A stretch of DNA of 64,000 nt from Nitrospirales bacterium. Its GTDB lineage: Bacteria > Nitrospirota > Nitrospiria > Nitrospirales > UBA8639. The stretch lies in assembly GCA_022825885.1 (NCBI GenBank), contig JAJDVY010000013.1, forward strand, positions 16,351 to 80,350, read 5' to 3'. Shown here one piece after another: positions 8,875 through 17,934 of this stretch; positions within the stretch are counted from its first letter, which is position 1, and each line of letters opens with the position of its first letter. The position numbers and the translations under genes were made by a program. Below the pieces are notes generated by a model. It did not search any database, was not told the origin of the DNA, and worked only from the letters and a program-made list of their open reading frames with translations.

Positions 8875-9248
8875 TGGACCTGCTCCCGGTTCCCATTGTA
8901 GGGATGTCTATGTCTCAGGATGGGCCGGAAGATCCTGCCGAACAAAGCCTCCATGGAGCGGTTGTTTATCCAAACTCTGAGCAGGAATTGCTGAAAGTCA
9001 TTGAATCGGCTTTCGGCTACCGAGGTGACATCATGCTGGAATTGAAGTCCCGGGAATGTATCAGCGGCTATCTGTTTAATCGCGTGCTCGATGGCCCGCA
9101 TTCCTATGTGGAGATGTTTCAACCCGGTCAGGCAGGCCCACGGAGGATTCCCTGCCACGAGATTCACGCCTTCCATTTTACGGGGTACGATACGGCTTCC
9201 GGAAAATCCTGGGAAGCGTGGGTTCAAACACGCCGGCAGGAGAAGTAA
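8874..9248 (+). CDS. Small conserved-looking protein coupled to hpnH, unknown function
   Basis: I do not recognise this 124-residue protein. Its ATG overlaps the hpnH stop (TGATG), so it is translationally coupled. It has no signal peptide or membrane segment. The central part (DIMLELKSRECISGYLF, then SYVEMFQPGQ, then IPCHEIHAFHFTGYD) alternates hydrophobic residues and suggests a small beta-barrel, possibly Sm- or SH3-like; that is only an impression. The tight link to hpnH suggests a role in hopanoid side-chain chemistry or its control. An in-frame GTG-type start further upstream inside hpnH is less likely. Confidence 0.7.
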   Translation: MDLLPVPIVGMSMSQDGPEDPAEQSLHGAVVYPNSEQELLKVIESAFGYRGDIMLELKSRECISGYLFNRVLDGPHSYVEMFQPGQAGPRRIPCHEIHAFHFTGYDTASGKSWEAWVQTRRQEK

Positions 9249-9732
9249 AAGGACGGGCTGAATTTCTCGCAACCTTGGACCTTTTCAGGCCCTGATTATT
9301 GACAGATGAAAGCCCCGTATGCTAGAAGTCACGGACCTTTTTACCCAGAATTTTTCTCCCCGTCAAACGGTTGCTGAAGGACTGAGGTGTGGTCTCTCCA
9401 AAGGAAAAACTGATTATCTGGATAGGCTCTCCGAAGTGGCAAGTCCCGGACTCGATTCTACGCGGCCCGTCACATGCTATCCCGCCCAGTTATGACTATG
9501 TTGTGGCTCGTCGAGGGGGCCATGGCATTTAAGAACGTGACCACCGGTCATCCTGATTGTGTAGGCAGATAGAGGCAAAAAGGCCAGGGGAAATTTTTGT
9601 CCGAAATGCATGATGTGGAGAAACGAATTTCCCTCGTGAGGTTGAGCACGGGTTTCTCAGGGAAAAGAAAAGAGCAGAGTTTTTGACGTACAGATCGTTT
9701 TTTGACAGACCAAAGCGACTATAGGGGGGGTT
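9249..9732 (+). other. 484-bp intergenic region before the respiratory operon
   Basis: No gene is supported here. It has a TTGACA at 9299-9304 and another at 9702-9707, neither with a well-spaced -10, and an isolated 58-codon frame (9319-9495) without a clear ribosome-binding site. The run of eight G just before 9733 probably serves as the ribosome-binding site of the next gene. The control region of the operon must lie here, but I cannot place the promoter. Confidence 0.4.
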
Positions 9733-10386
9733 ATGGAAAAGGATACATTCCAAACAGTGAAGGGTCTTGTTGCCGTTGTGGCACTGGGATTGACGTTGTC
9801 AGCCTGCGGAGAAGCCAAACCGCCGGCTCCACCGCCCCCGGCGCCCCCGGAATATGCCGATAAACATATGCCGGCAGACTATTGGAATAACCCGGACATT
9901 ATTGCGCAAGGGAAGGCGATCTTCACCGGGGCGGAAAATATCGACGTCAATTGTGCCAGTTGTCATGGAAAAGACGGCAAACCCGTGAAGGCCGGGGCTC
10001 GAGATTTTCGCAAAGGTGACTTTATGAAGCTGTTCTCTGACTCCCAATGGTTCTGGCGCGTGTCCGAAGGGGTCAAGGGAACAAAGATGAAGGCTTGGAA
10101 ATCCAAGCTTTCCGAGGATGATCGGTGGAAGGTGATTGCGTTTGAAGCCACGTTCGGCTTGAAAGGCATGGAGTACAGCGTTGCGCAAAAGAAATGGGTG
10201 CCCCAAGGCACGGCGGCTTCCGTGGCTCCGGCGGCTGACGAGGCAGCTCCCGCAACTGAAGAGGCGGCGGTTCCTGAAGAAGCGGCTCCTGCAACTGCAG
10301 AGCCGGCGGCTGAGGAAGCGGCGGCTCCGAATGGAGAAGCGGCGGCTCCGAACGGAGAAGCGGCCGGCGGAGAATCTCCCCAGTAA
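9733..10386 (+). CDS. c-type cytochrome lipoprotein, monohaem
   Basis: First gene of the respiratory operon. The signal peptide ends in a lipobox (LTLSAC, Cys25), so the protein should be lipid-anchored on the periplasmic side. A Pro-rich spacer (PPAPPPPAPPE) precedes one haem c motif, CASCH at residues 74-78; TKMKAW supplies the likely axial Met. The last ~60 residues are an Ala/Pro/Glu repeat tail ending in two copies of APNGEAA. The likely role is electron transfer to or from the membrane proteins encoded next. Similar Ala/Pro-rich tails occur on several subunits of this operon. Confidence 0.88.
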   Translation: MEKDTFQTVKGLVAVVALGLTLSACGEAKPPAPPPPAPPEYADKHMPADYWNNPDIIAQGKAIFTGAENIDVNCASCHGKDGKPVKAGARDFRKGDFMKLFSDSQWFWRVSEGVKGTKMKAWKSKLSEDDRWKVIAFEATFGLKGMEYSVAQKKWVPQGTAASVAPAADEAAPATEEAAVPEEAAPATAEPAAEEAAAPNGEAAAPNGEAAGGESPQ

Positions 10387-10440
10387 CGCGGGCGATTTCC
10401 ACGTTCTTTTGCGGCATAAACCGGAAGGAGGCCACCACCC

Positions 10441-12153
10441 TTGAAAACCTTAATCCGCAGTTTTGTGATTTTGCCAGGCCTTCTGCTTGGGGGGCTTGCC
10501 ATTGCCTATGCCCAAGCTCCGGCTCCCCCGCCTGTGGAATTTCCCTATACCGGAAATCGGACCGGGGTATGGATCGTGGCCCAACTCCACATTTTGTTTG
10601 CCGCGTTTATTCTGGGGGCCCCGATATTCGCCGTGGTGTCGGAATGGCTGGGCTATAAAAACCAGGATCCGAAATATGACCGGTTAGCCAAGGAAGTCAC
10701 CAAAGTCACGGTGATCCTGTACAGTATGACCGCCCTAACCGGCGGGCTGTTTATTTTTGTCCTGCTCGCTACCTATCCCGATTTCACCACCTGGCTCATC
10801 AAGCATTTTTTCATGATTTTCGCCGTGGCGTATCCGCTCCTGTTTATTCTGGAGACGATCGTATTGTATACGTACTTTTACTCTTGGGATGCGCTGAAGG
10901 GCGAAAAGAAAGCCCGGCATATTGCTCTCGGGGTCTTGTTGAACGTCGTCGGCACGGTGACGTTGTTTGTCATCGACGGTCCCACGGCGTTCATGAATAC
11001 GCCCGCCAAATCCGCGGAGGGGGTCTCTCTGATTCAGTTCGTCCAGAGCGCGGGTTTGTGGGATAAGGTGGCGAATTACAGTTGGATGCCCTTGAATCTG
11101 CATCGGTTGGTCGGAAACGTGACGTTCGGTGGATTTATTGCGGGACTGGTGGCGGCGTATATGTATATGGGGGCCAAGACGGATGAAGAGCGCTCATACT
11201 ACGATTGGATGGGCTTTGTGGGGAACATGATCGGCGTGGGCGCCCTTCTGTTCCTGCCCTTCATGGGGTATCTCCTGGCCTATGAACTCTGTGACTATGA
11301 TGCGTCCATTTGCCCGTACATGATGGCGGACCAGTTGTCGATGTTTTTTGAAATGCAGGGGGCCATGGTCGGTCTGATCTTTCTCGCCAGTAATTATTAC
11401 ATCTGGCTGAGCATGAAACGGATTCAAGGCGTGGAGCAGGTTCGTATGTCCGGGATGGTCATGGTTGCCGTCGTGCTCATTCCGGTGGTCATGGGAGTTG
11501 CCTGGAAACTGTTCCCGCCGCCTGAATGGCAGTCGCTGATCTTCCTGGCTTTGCTGATCGTGCTTCCGCCGATTCTGAGCAAGCTGCCGGGTTTGCGATT
11601 TACGGTGTCCTCCTTCACCATGATCAAGGTCGGTTTTCTGATGATCGTGGTCGCCAACGCCATCTGGATGACGCCTCATGGCTTTGTGGCGACACAAGCG
11701 TTGGCCACTGAAGAATTGGAGCTTCCCTCGTGGGCCAGTGAGTTGGCCCTGATGCCGGCAAAAAATGCGGCGGCGTTTACGCTGGTCTTTCTGACCATCG
11801 TCAACTACCTTCTTTACAACCGGGCCATCAGGAGCGGGACGATTATCTGGGGGAAGATCGACTTCACGTCCCAATTCGTCCTGATCTTCCTGGCGTTCAG
11901 TGCCATCTGGACGATGGGCTTGATGGGCACGGTTCGATCCCTCACGAGAAAGTATTTCCACGTGTATAACCTTGTGCCGGACTTTACCCCCGAAGCCTTC
12001 ACGCCTACCTTGGCGTATTCCGCCTGGTGGATTACAGGTGTGACCCTGGTCTTTTATCTCGTGGTGAGTTTTGCCATTGTCGTGACGTTAAGAACCACCG
12101 GGCAGAAAACCGATGCCCCGCAAGCGGCTCCGGTGCCTGCCGGTGCGGAGTAA
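10441..12153 (+). CDS. Cytochrome bd-like membrane protein (CydA-type), first copy
   Basis: A 570-residue membrane protein with a signal sequence and about 14 hydrophobic segments, related to subunit I of cytochrome bd quinol oxidase. CydA-like haem-ligand positions are suggested by VAQLHILFAAFILG (counterpart of the first-helix His) and by LHRLVGNVTFGGF. No CydB follows; a cytochrome c and a Rieske/cytochrome b pair do. Such CydA-like proteins are known in Nitrospira, where they are thought to handle quinones or oxygen; the exact reaction is unproven. The start is TTG at 10441, with GGAGG about 10 bp upstream. Confidence 0.82.
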   Translation: MKTLIRSFVILPGLLLGGLAIAYAQAPAPPPVEFPYTGNRTGVWIVAQLHILFAAFILGAPIFAVVSEWLGYKNQDPKYDRLAKEVTKVTVILYSMTALTGGLFIFVLLATYPDFTTWLIKHFFMIFAVAYPLLFILETIVLYTYFYSWDALKGEKKARHIALGVLLNVVGTVTLFVIDGPTAFMNTPAKSAEGVSLIQFVQSAGLWDKVANYSWMPLNLHRLVGNVTFGGFIAGLVAAYMYMGAKTDEERSYYDWMGFVGNMIGVGALLFLPFMGYLLAYELCDYDASICPYMMADQLSMFFEMQGAMVGLIFLASNYYIWLSMKRIQGVEQVRMSGMVMVAVVLIPVVMGVAWKLFPPPEWQSLIFLALLIVLPPILSKLPGLRFTVSSFTMIKVGFLMIVVANAIWMTPHGFVATQALATEELELPSWASELALMPAKNAAAFTLVFLTIVNYLLYNRAIRSGTIIWGKIDFTSQFVLIFLAFSAIWTMGLMGTVRSLTRKYFHVYNLVPDFTPEAFTPTLAYSAWWITGVTLVFYLVVSFAIVVTLRTTGQKTDAPQAAPVPAGAE

Positions 12154-12171
12154 CGGAGGTGGGAAGCAAGT

Positions 12172-12978
12172 ATGGCTGAGCAAAGTTTGACGCGAAACAT
12201 CATCAAAAAAGGCATCGTCGGCGTCCTCTTGGGGGTGATCCTGGCAGGGGTGGCCAAAGCCACGCATTTCCCCTTCGTCTTTCAGGTCATGTTCTTCATT
12301 TATGCCATGCTCGGCGCCGGCGTGTTCATCCTGCTTGATGCGCCCTCTCTGAGTCGTCTTGAGGGAATCAAGGCGATCATCGGTCTGGTGTTGTTTTATC
12401 TGGTGCTTTCGGGGGTGTACATCGGCGGGGCGACCAGCCTGCCTCAGTACGACCCGGAAGTGGAAAAAGGAAAGATCGAGAAGATCCTGAAAGCGCGCCG
12501 GGCAAGGACTCAGCAAGGCAAAGCCGAAGAATTGATCGCACGAGCCAAAGCCCTGAATGAGCGCGCCGTCTCGATCGAGCAACAATTGAAAGTTCTTGGT
12601 GGCGGCGTGCAGGTCGTGGAGGAAGCCGCGACGCCCACCTCAACGGCAGCGGCCGGGGACCTAGTGGCGCTTGGTAAAGAGCAATGGGAACTGCAAGAGT
12701 GTTACAACTGTCACAAACTCTTTGGGCAAGGTGGTAAGAAGCGAGGGCCGGAGTTGGACAATATCGGCAATCTCATGACGTCTGAAGCCCTCAGGGAAAA
12801 GATTCTCGACCCCAAGAGTTGGAAGGCCGAAGGATTCGACAAGCAGTACAAGAAAGGCAAAATGCCGAACAAATATAAAGACTTGATGTTTGACGAAGAG
12901 ATCGACGCGTTGGTGGCCTTTTTGGCGACGTTGAAAGATACGTCGGTCAATACCCCGAAGCCCATCAAAATGAAATAA
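12172..12978 (+). CDS. Membrane-anchored c-type cytochrome with coiled-coil linker
   Basis: Three hydrophobic helices (about residues 14-85) anchor a periplasmic part. A charged helical linker follows (IEKILKARRARTQQGKAEELIARAKAL, residues 100-135). A C-terminal cytochrome c domain has CYNCH at 177-181, and KGKMPNKY holds the likely Met ligand. It sits 18 bp after the bd-like gene and just before the Rieske gene, so it may act as the cytochrome c subunit of the same complex. The domain order (membrane helices, coiled coil, haem c) is unlike standard cytochrome c1. Confidence 0.86.
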   Translation: MAEQSLTRNIIKKGIVGVLLGVILAGVAKATHFPFVFQVMFFIYAMLGAGVFILLDAPSLSRLEGIKAIIGLVLFYLVLSGVYIGGATSLPQYDPEVEKGKIEKILKARRARTQQGKAEELIARAKALNERAVSIEQQLKVLGGGVQVVEEAATPTSTAAAGDLVALGKEQWELQECYNCHKLFGQGGKKRGPELDNIGNLMTSEALREKILDPKSWKAEGFDKQYKKGKMPNKYKDLMFDEEIDALVAFLATLKDTSVNTPKPIKMK

Positions 12979-12989
12979 TCTGGTGGTTG

Positions 12990-13928
12990 ATGCAACCCAA
13001 AATTAAGGCAAAGGCGCGGTGCGCCGACGGGGAAGTCGGCAGTATTTCCAAGGTCATCGTCGATCCGTTATCCCTCGAGATCAGTCACGTGGTGGTCAGG
13101 GAAGGGAACGGCGTGGATCGCCAGGTTCCGATCGCCCAGGTCCAGGAAATCCCGCACGAAGAAGAAATCATCTTACGGGGTTCATTGGAGGAATTCAGGG
13201 CATGTCCCGTACTCGACCGGGATGCCTACGTCACGCATCATGACGTGGAAATTGCGCACCTGGAAGACCGTCTTCACGTGGAGCCCGGCGAAATTCTCGT
13301 GCCCTATCCCCGGTTGGAGCAGGGGATGCCCCGTCGCAGCTTTTTCATGAACATGACGCACGCCATCGGAACGTTGATCGCCCTTCCGTTGGCGTTCCCC
13401 GTTTTGAAATATCTCATGAAGCCCATGTATAAGCCGTTCGACAATTCTTGGTTTTCCGTGGGGAACGTCCGCAAAATCAAAAAGGAAAACATCGGCTACC
13501 AGTTCAAGTTTACGCGGGGCTTCAAAGAAGCCTTCATGCCCGAACAGCAGATTGAAAAAAACATCTGGGTGGTCAAGGCCACGCCTGAAGTGCAAAAGGC
13601 GGTCTACGGCGGGAAAGACAAAAAGTTTTATGACCATAAGGGAGACATGGTGTGGGTGAATAAGGCCAAGGCGCCCTACATCGGTTTTTCCGGAAAATGT
13701 CCGCACTTGGGATGCGGGTACAAGTGGCGCAGGACAAAGAATTTTCCTGACGGGGTCTTTCTGTGTCCCTGCCATTTAAGTATCTATGATGAAGCGGGCA
13801 AGGTGCTGGATGGTCCGGCCCCGCGGCCTCTCGACGTCCTGCCGATGCAAGTCAACGCCGCCGGGGAAGTGCAAATCATCGACGTCGAATACAAGGCCGG
13901 AGTGAAAGGCCAAATCCGCCTTCTGTAG
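12990..13928 (+). CDS. Rieske iron-sulfur protein with N-terminal PRC-barrel-like domain
   Basis: The Rieske subunit of a bc-type complex. The [2Fe-2S] ligands are visible as CPHLGC (C237, H239) and CPCH (C259, H262); C242 and C261 form the stabilising disulfide pair. The membrane anchor is the segment before KPMYKPF. Residues 1-90 form an extra domain with a PRC-barrel look (CADGEVGSISKVIVDPLSLEISHVVV), unusual for a Rieske protein. ATG 12990 was preferred to TTG 12987. The cytochrome b gene follows by 7 bp. Confidence 0.92.
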   Translation: MQPKIKAKARCADGEVGSISKVIVDPLSLEISHVVVREGNGVDRQVPIAQVQEIPHEEEIILRGSLEEFRACPVLDRDAYVTHHDVEIAHLEDRLHVEPGEILVPYPRLEQGMPRRSFFMNMTHAIGTLIALPLAFPVLKYLMKPMYKPFDNSWFSVGNVRKIKKENIGYQFKFTRGFKEAFMPEQQIEKNIWVVKATPEVQKAVYGGKDKKFYDHKGDMVWVNKAKAPYIGFSGKCPHLGCGYKWRRTKNFPDGVFLCPCHLSIYDEAGKVLDGPAPRPLDVLPMQVNAAGEVQIIDVEYKAGVKGQIRLL

Positions 13929-13935
13929 CGTCATC

Positions 13936-15042
13936 ATGGCCGACAATACCACCAACGTACCCAACGCTTTTGAAAAAGTCGTCGATTTCGTCGATGAACG
14001 GGTCGGCCTGAAAACCATTCAGGCCAAAATGTTGAATGAACCCGTTCCCGGCGGGTCTCGATGGGCCTATGCGTTCGGGTCGTGTTTGTTGTTCATCTTT
14101 ATCATGCAGGTGGTGACGGGGATTCTGTTGATGTTTTATTACGTCCCGAGCACCGATCATGCGTATGCAAGTACGCAGTACATCATTCATGAAGTGGACT
14201 ACGGATGGTTTCTGCTGAGTTACCATTTCTGGGGCTCCTCGGCCATGGTGGTGATGGTGTTCGCCCATATGTCGCAAGTGTTCTTGTGGGGGGCGTATAA
14301 AAAACCCAGGGAACTGATTTGGTTGGTCGGGCTGGCCCTCTTTGGCCTGGTCCTGGCATTCGGCTTCACGGGCTACCTGCTCCCGTGGGACCAAAGGGCG
14401 TATTGGGCCACGGTTGTGGGCGTCGAGATCATGGATAAGACCCCGATCGTCGGGGATTTTATGAGTCGATTTTTGAAAGGGGGGCCGACCCCGGGTCAAA
14501 TGACCCTGAGCCGGTTCTTCGTCATTCACGTGATGGTGTTGCCCGCGGGGTTGATGGGGCTGGCCGGTCTTCATCTCTTCCTGTTCCGCAAGGCCGGACC
14601 CGCCGGTCCGTTCCGTGGCACTCCCGAACAAATCAAGGCGAAGACGGATTATTTCTTTCCCAGACAAATCTGGAAAGACATCGTGGCCATGGCCACGGTC
14701 TTCCTGATTATTTGTACGTTGACGTTCATTGAGCCGGTGGTGTTGTTGGAAGAGGCCACGCCGGACCCGGGGGATTATCATCCGGAACCTGAATGGTATT
14801 TTCTGTTTCTCTTCCAGCTCTTGCGATTGAAAATCTTTGGCGGAGAACTCGGTCAGTTTCTGGGAGCCGTGGCGATTCCCGGAGCGTTCATGGGGTTGCT
14901 GGCGGCGCTGCCTTTTCTTGACAGGAATCCGGAGCGGAATATTTTTAAACGGCCGATTGCGTTGATCGGCTGGATCGCCATTATGGCGATGATCCTGATT
15001 TTCACGGTTTCCGCGATTCTGAATAGAGAATTTCTGGATTAA
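13936..15042 (+). CDS. Cytochrome b of bc-type complex
   Basis: Quinol-oxidising, dihaem-b membrane subunit. Haem ligands are in SYHFWGSSAMVVMVFAHM and VIHVMVLPAGLMGLAGLH, each pair separated by 13 or 14 residues. The Qo-site motif PEWY is present in HPEPEWYFLFLFQLLR near residue 282. At 368 residues it fuses the b6-like N-terminal half with a subunit-IV-like C-terminal half. With the Rieske gene it gives the core of a complex III analogue that may run forward or reverse electron flow in a nitrite oxidiser (inference). Confidence 0.94.
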   Translation: MADNTTNVPNAFEKVVDFVDERVGLKTIQAKMLNEPVPGGSRWAYAFGSCLLFIFIMQVVTGILLMFYYVPSTDHAYASTQYIIHEVDYGWFLLSYHFWGSSAMVVMVFAHMSQVFLWGAYKKPRELIWLVGLALFGLVLAFGFTGYLLPWDQRAYWATVVGVEIMDKTPIVGDFMSRFLKGGPTPGQMTLSRFFVIHVMVLPAGLMGLAGLHLFLFRKAGPAGPFRGTPEQIKAKTDYFFPRQIWKDIVAMATVFLIICTLTFIEPVVLLEEATPDPGDYHPEPEWYFLFLFQLLRLKIFGGELGQFLGAVAIPGAFMGLLAALPFLDRNPERNIFKRPIALIGWIAIMAMILIFTVSAILNREFLD

Positions 15043-15047
15043 TCAGT

Positions 15048-15983
15048 ATGTCGAACGCCAAACTCGGGCTCCTGGTTTTGTGGCCAACTTTCTGGACGGG
15101 CTTCCCCCTGAAGATGGTGGCCGCGTTGCTTATGTTGGCGTCCGGCGTTCATCCCTGGGAAGGGACCGGTCTTGAAGCGTTGCTGGTCCTTTCCATTCCC
15201 ATCGACATTTGGGCGCTTGGTCTGTGCTCCCGGACCGTTTTTCTGGAACGGTTGAGCGTGGACCCGCCAAAGGGAATGGGCCTGCGCTTGTGGGGGCTGT
15301 GGGCGGTCTTTTCCGTCGTCTATCTTCCCCTGTTGTTTATGATTATGAGCGGGGTCAAGTCCCTTGCCCAATCCGCGGTCCATGCCACGTTGCATTTTGT
15401 TGAAAGCAACGTCATCGTGATTCCCATTGCGGAAAAAATCAGCTTGGAATTGGTCATGTGGGGATTGCCGGCCACTATCGTCCTGATCGTCCTGGTGTAT
15501 GGCTGGTTGTTCGGATTGGGTGCCTTGGCGCAACGCTTTGTTCGCGCGTCAACGCCCGTCGAGGGGGCGTTTCAGGACGTGGTCTCGAAATGGGATCTTC
15601 TCCGGATTCCGCGAGATCAGCCACTCTTGCTGACGGCCTTTACCGGAACCGGCATCGTGTTGATCATGGTGTTTTGGGGGTTGATCCCCGTGAGTACGCC
15701 GCATCCTCATGAAGAATACGAATTTGTGGACGCCGGGAAGGTAGAAGAAAAGATCGTACCCAAAAAGGTGATTCAAAGCGCGGAGCAGGTCCTGGCGCGC
15801 GCCGAAGCCACGTTGAAAGAACTGGAAAAAGACAATCCCGTGGCGGAAGCGCCGAAAGAAGAGAAACAAGCGGCAGCCCAGGAGAAGCCGGCGGTCCCAC
15901 CGGCGCCTGCGGCCGCAGAAAAGCCGGCGGCGACTCCCGCTTCCGATGGGCATAGCCACGACCATGGCGATCATCAGCATTAA
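15048..15983 (+). CDS. Membrane protein of the respiratory operon with His-rich tail, unknown function
   Basis: I do not recognise this family. The 311-residue protein has about five hydrophobic segments in residues 1-225, then a helical charged region (EQVLARAEATLKELEKDN), an Ala/Pro/Lys/Glu-rich tail, and a terminal His cluster (DGHSHDHGDHQH). The tail could bind Cu, Zn or Ni, or buffer protons; that is inference. It begins 6 bp after cytochrome b and ends 28 bp before the second bd-like gene, so it is probably a structural subunit of the same assembly. Confidence 0.75.
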   Translation: MSNAKLGLLVLWPTFWTGFPLKMVAALLMLASGVHPWEGTGLEALLVLSIPIDIWALGLCSRTVFLERLSVDPPKGMGLRLWGLWAVFSVVYLPLLFMIMSGVKSLAQSAVHATLHFVESNVIVIPIAEKISLELVMWGLPATIVLIVLVYGWLFGLGALAQRFVRASTPVEGAFQDVVSKWDLLRIPRDQPLLLTAFTGTGIVLIMVFWGLIPVSTPHPHEEYEFVDAGKVEEKIVPKKVIQSAEQVLARAEATLKELEKDNPVAEAPKEEKQAAAQEKPAVPPAPAAAEKPAATPASDGHSHDHGDHQH

Positions 15984-16010
15984 TGATCCTATACCAATGA
16001 AGGCTCACAC

Positions 16011-17867
16011 ATGCAAAACCACGGCATAATCCAACGGTTGAAGTCCCTGGTGCCAACGGTGAAACCTTCGTCCCTCTTGGGATGGAGTGTTTTTTGGGGG
16101 CTCGTGCTTCTCCCGGCGCTTGTCTGGGCTCAGGATGCGGCTACCCAAGCGATGTCCGTCGAGTACCGGGACATTCCGGGACTCGGAAGCCGCAACGTGG
16201 TCTGGGTTGTGGCCCAGCAGCATTTGCTGCTTGCCGGGTTCGTGTTGGGCGTTCCAATTTTTGCCTGGGTGTGCGAAATCGTCGGATGGAAGACCAAGGA
16301 AGCCCGGTACGACAAACTGGCGAAAGAGTTTACCAAGCTCCTGACGTCCGCGTACGCCACGACGGCTCTGTTCGGAGGCATTCTGCTCTTTTTGCTGATC
16401 GGGCTGTACCCGAAGCTCATGGCGTATTTATCCGATATCTTTTTCCCGTCCTTCATCGTGTATTGTCTGTTGTTCCTGTTGGAAACCGTGACCTTGTACC
16501 TGTACTGGTACGGATGGGACGCCATGCAAGGGAACAAAAAGACGTTTCATCTGTTTTTGGGCTTCCTGCTGAACGTCTTTGCCCTGGGGATCATGATCGT
16601 GCCCAACGCGTGGGCCACGTTCCAGGCGAGTCCCGTCGTGGTGGCGGAGGGGACGGCGATTGATCGGGCATGGGCGGCCACGTGGAACCCGACGTGGTGG
16701 CCGGTGAACATTCATCGACTCATTGCCAACGTGGTGTTGGGCGGGTTTATTTGCGGGGCGTATGCCGGTATCCGGTATCTCCTGGCGGCCAGCCAGGAGG
16801 AGCGGGAGCATTATGATTGGATGGGCTACGTCGGAAACTTCATCGGCGTATTCGGTATGCTTCCTCTTCCCTTCGCCGGGTATTGGCTCATGCGCGAGAT
16901 CTATCAATACAACCAGCAGATGGGTATCACCCTTATGGGCGGGTTCCTGGCATGGCTTTTCATTCTTCAAGCCATGCTCATCGGGGTGCTGTTTCTCGGA
17001 GCCAATTACTATTTTTGGATGGGAATTACATACCGGATTCCCGGCTCCGAGCGAGGGTATAGACGACCGATCCTGGCCATGTTGATCGTGCTCATGGTGT
17101 GCTTGGGCGTCTGGATGACCCCCCACTCCCTGGTCGCCAGTCTTGAAGAGGCCAGAAAAATGGGCGGGACCCATCACCCGTTGCTTGGGGTGTTCGGGGT
17201 GATGTCCGCAAAAATGACGGTATCCAACCTCATGATTCTGGTCACCTTTATGAGCTTTATCATGTATTGGCGGGCCGGAAAGCAGGAAACGGCCGGGTGG
17301 GCAAAGATCGCCAAATCCGTGATGGGAGCCTTGCTGGTGCTCGCGGGAATTGCGGTGATCGTTCTCGGGGTCTGGGGGTATTTTGTTCCGGCAATCATCC
17401 GGATCAATTATTTTTCCGTCGCACAGGTGTTGATCGTCCTGTTTATCATGCTGACGTTTACACCCTTGACGGCCATCCTGATGAAAAGCGCCAAAACCAC
17501 GACGGAAATGGTCTGGGGACAAATGCCGATCCGGGCCGGGTATGCGTTGGTCTCCAATGCGGTCATGGTCATTCTGTTGATGTCGCTGATGGGCTATGCC
17601 CGCTCATCGTCCAGGGTGCATTGGCACATCTACGGCGTGATGAGAGATACGTCCGACTACGCCTATTCTCCTGCGTTGGGCTACGCGGCCGCCTTCATGT
17701 CCCTGAACACGTTTGTGTTCTGCCTGTTGGTGGCGTTCATCTTTTGGGTCGCCACGATGGGTGACAAGGGGAAGAAAACTCCGGACCGGAAACAGCCCGA
17801 ACCGGCGGACATTCCGGCAGGCGTGACCCCGGCCATGGCCGGCGGTTCCCCGCGGGAACAGGACTGA
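16011..17867 (+). CDS. Cytochrome bd-like membrane protein (CydA-type), second copy
   Basis: A 618-residue paralogue of the protein encoded at 10441-12153, sharing VAQ-H-L near the first helix, a KYDRLAKE/RYDKLAKEF-type loop, the IHRLIANVVLGGF segment and a YYDWMG/HYDWMG motif. A signal-like segment ends ALVWAQ. About 14 membrane helices are predicted by eye. As with the first copy there is no CydB. The two copies flank the Rieske/cytochrome b genes, which argues for a heteromeric complex or two alternative quinone-reactive modules. The tail is Pro/Gly-rich and soluble. Confidence 0.8.
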   Translation: MQNHGIIQRLKSLVPTVKPSSLLGWSVFWGLVLLPALVWAQDAATQAMSVEYRDIPGLGSRNVVWVVAQQHLLLAGFVLGVPIFAWVCEIVGWKTKEARYDKLAKEFTKLLTSAYATTALFGGILLFLLIGLYPKLMAYLSDIFFPSFIVYCLLFLLETVTLYLYWYGWDAMQGNKKTFHLFLGFLLNVFALGIMIVPNAWATFQASPVVVAEGTAIDRAWAATWNPTWWPVNIHRLIANVVLGGFICGAYAGIRYLLAASQEEREHYDWMGYVGNFIGVFGMLPLPFAGYWLMREIYQYNQQMGITLMGGFLAWLFILQAMLIGVLFLGANYYFWMGITYRIPGSERGYRRPILAMLIVLMVCLGVWMTPHSLVASLEEARKMGGTHHPLLGVFGVMSAKMTVSNLMILVTFMSFIMYWRAGKQETAGWAKIAKSVMGALLVLAGIAVIVLGVWGYFVPAIIRINYFSVAQVLIVLFIMLTFTPLTAILMKSAKTTTEMVWGQMPIRAGYALVSNAVMVILLMSLMGYARSSSRVHWHIYGVMRDTSDYAYSPALGYAAAFMSLNTFVFCLLVAFIFWVATMGDKGKKTPDRKQPEPADIPAGVTPAMAGGSPREQD

Positions 17868-17934
17868 AGGGCGAGACGAGGCATGATTGAGAACCCATTG
17901 ACGTTGGCATTTCCAACCCGGAGCGAGAGAACTC

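Noticed and set aside
9319..9495. 58-codon frame in the 9249-9732 gap
   Set aside because: No ribosome-binding site, no recognisable features and placed in a likely regulatory region; composition is not distinctive.
9683..9725. TTGACG/TTGACA with TATAGG as the promoter of the respiratory operon
   Set aside because: Spacers are 12 or 31 bp, not compatible with a sigma70 promoter.
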